Source: an uncultured Porphyromonadaceae bacterium
Lineage (GTDB): Bacteria > Bacteroidota > Bacteroidia > Bacteroidales > Muribaculaceae
Assembly (NCBI GenBank): GCA_947176355.1
Contig: CAMWQY010000126.1
Location: 1-7,465 of the forward strand
Reading direction: 5' to 3'
DNA length: 7,465 nt
The notes under the pieces were generated by a model. The model was not told the DNA's origin. It made no database searches and saw nothing but the letters and a program-made list of their open reading frames with translations. Positions 7,350-7,465 of this stretch are shown one piece after another. Made by a program: the position numbers and the translations under genes. Each line of letters opens with the position of its first letter. Position 1 is the first letter of the stretch.

Positions 7350-7465
7350 ATCTTTGGGATAGGTATGTCCCGACCGGGCCTGCAAGTCTGAAAAGATACT
7401 ACAGGAACTCTTCCGGACATCTGCCCTCAGACAGAGATTTATTAACCATATTAACTAACTTTTTT
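7350..7465 (+). ncRNA. Start of a structured transcript (long 5' leader or small RNA), unidentified, cut by the window edge
   Basis: At least 115 nt follow the plus-strand promoter without an open frame of useful length. Base composition changes from AT-rich to mixed for 7356-7436, then back to AT-rich. Possible stems are GGGATA with TGTCCC around loop GGTA (7356-7371), TCT-GAAA-AGA with a GNRA tetraloop (7387-7396), GGAA-CTC-TTCC (7404-7414) and TCTG-CCCT-CAGA (7420-7431). Longer-range pairings compete with these: ATGTCC (7365-7370) with GGACAT (7415-7420), GTCTG (7386-7390) with CAGAC (7428-7432), and GGGC (7376-7379) with GCCC (7423-7426). The last two cross and could form a pseudoknot. 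The stretch 7437-7465 is unstructured and resembles the run-up to a Bacteroidota start codon, so a 5' leader is slightly more likely than a free small RNA. I recognise no known riboswitch, tmRNA, RNase P or SRP RNA motif. The start is approximate. Confidence 0.5.

Noticed and set aside
7365..7391. Tiny reading frame MSRPGLQV at the start of the rightward transcript, possibly a leader peptide
   Set aside because: Eight codons with no convincing ribosome binding site, and the ATG lies in the loop and stem of a predicted hairpin. Too short to support without conservation data.
7441..7465. Possible terminator at the final T-run
   Set aside because: No GC-rich stem directly precedes the T-run; the flanking sequence is AT-rich and unpaired, and the window ends within it.
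1..7465. CRISPR arrays, insertion sequences, tRNA or rRNA genes, phage or defence modules
   Set aside because: No regularly spaced repeats, transposase motifs, tRNA-like folds or mobile-element ends were found. Apart from the right edge the window is densely packed with recognisable metabolic genes.

Overview
The window most likely comes from a member of the Bacteroidota, probably the order Bacteroidales. Three things suggest this. The intergenic region carries two promoters of the Bacteroidota type (TTTG, 20 bp, TAnnTTTG). The genes lack clear Shine-Dalgarno sequences. The threonine operon contains a phosphoglycerate-mutase-like protein where thrB would be expected. I cannot name genus or species from the sequence alone.

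Layout. Positions 1-2097 (+) hold the 3' part of a large glycoside hydrolase that I assign to family GH106 (alpha-L-rhamnosidase type). It is already open at base 1, so its start lies outside the window. It ends 10 bp from the end of a convergent three-gene operon on the minus strand, read from 7142 down to 2108: thrA (bifunctional aspartokinase/homoserine dehydrogenase), an alkaline-phosphatase-superfamily protein of the ApgM type proposed to be a homoserine kinase, and thrC (threonine synthase). thrA and the kinase gene overlap by one base. A 59-bp spacer with two abutting palindromes separates the kinase gene from thrC.

Positions 7143-7465 contain no protein gene. They form a divergent control region: a minus-strand promoter that gives thrA a leader of only about 20 nt, and a plus-strand promoter that drives an RNA with several possible hairpins. 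That RNA runs off the right edge, and I could not identify it as a known RNA family.

How the genes work together. ThrA carries out the first and third steps from aspartate to threonine. The ApgM-like enzyme would phosphorylate homoserine, and ThrC converts O-phosphohomoserine to threonine. Only aspartate-semialdehyde dehydrogenase (asd) is not present here. The GH106 gene is a neighbour with no evident functional link; it would belong to plant-polysaccharide or other rhamnose-glycan breakdown. Most of the window is orthodox metabolism. The parts most worth a second look are the replacement of thrB, the palindromic spacer, and the unidentified structured transcript start at the right edge.
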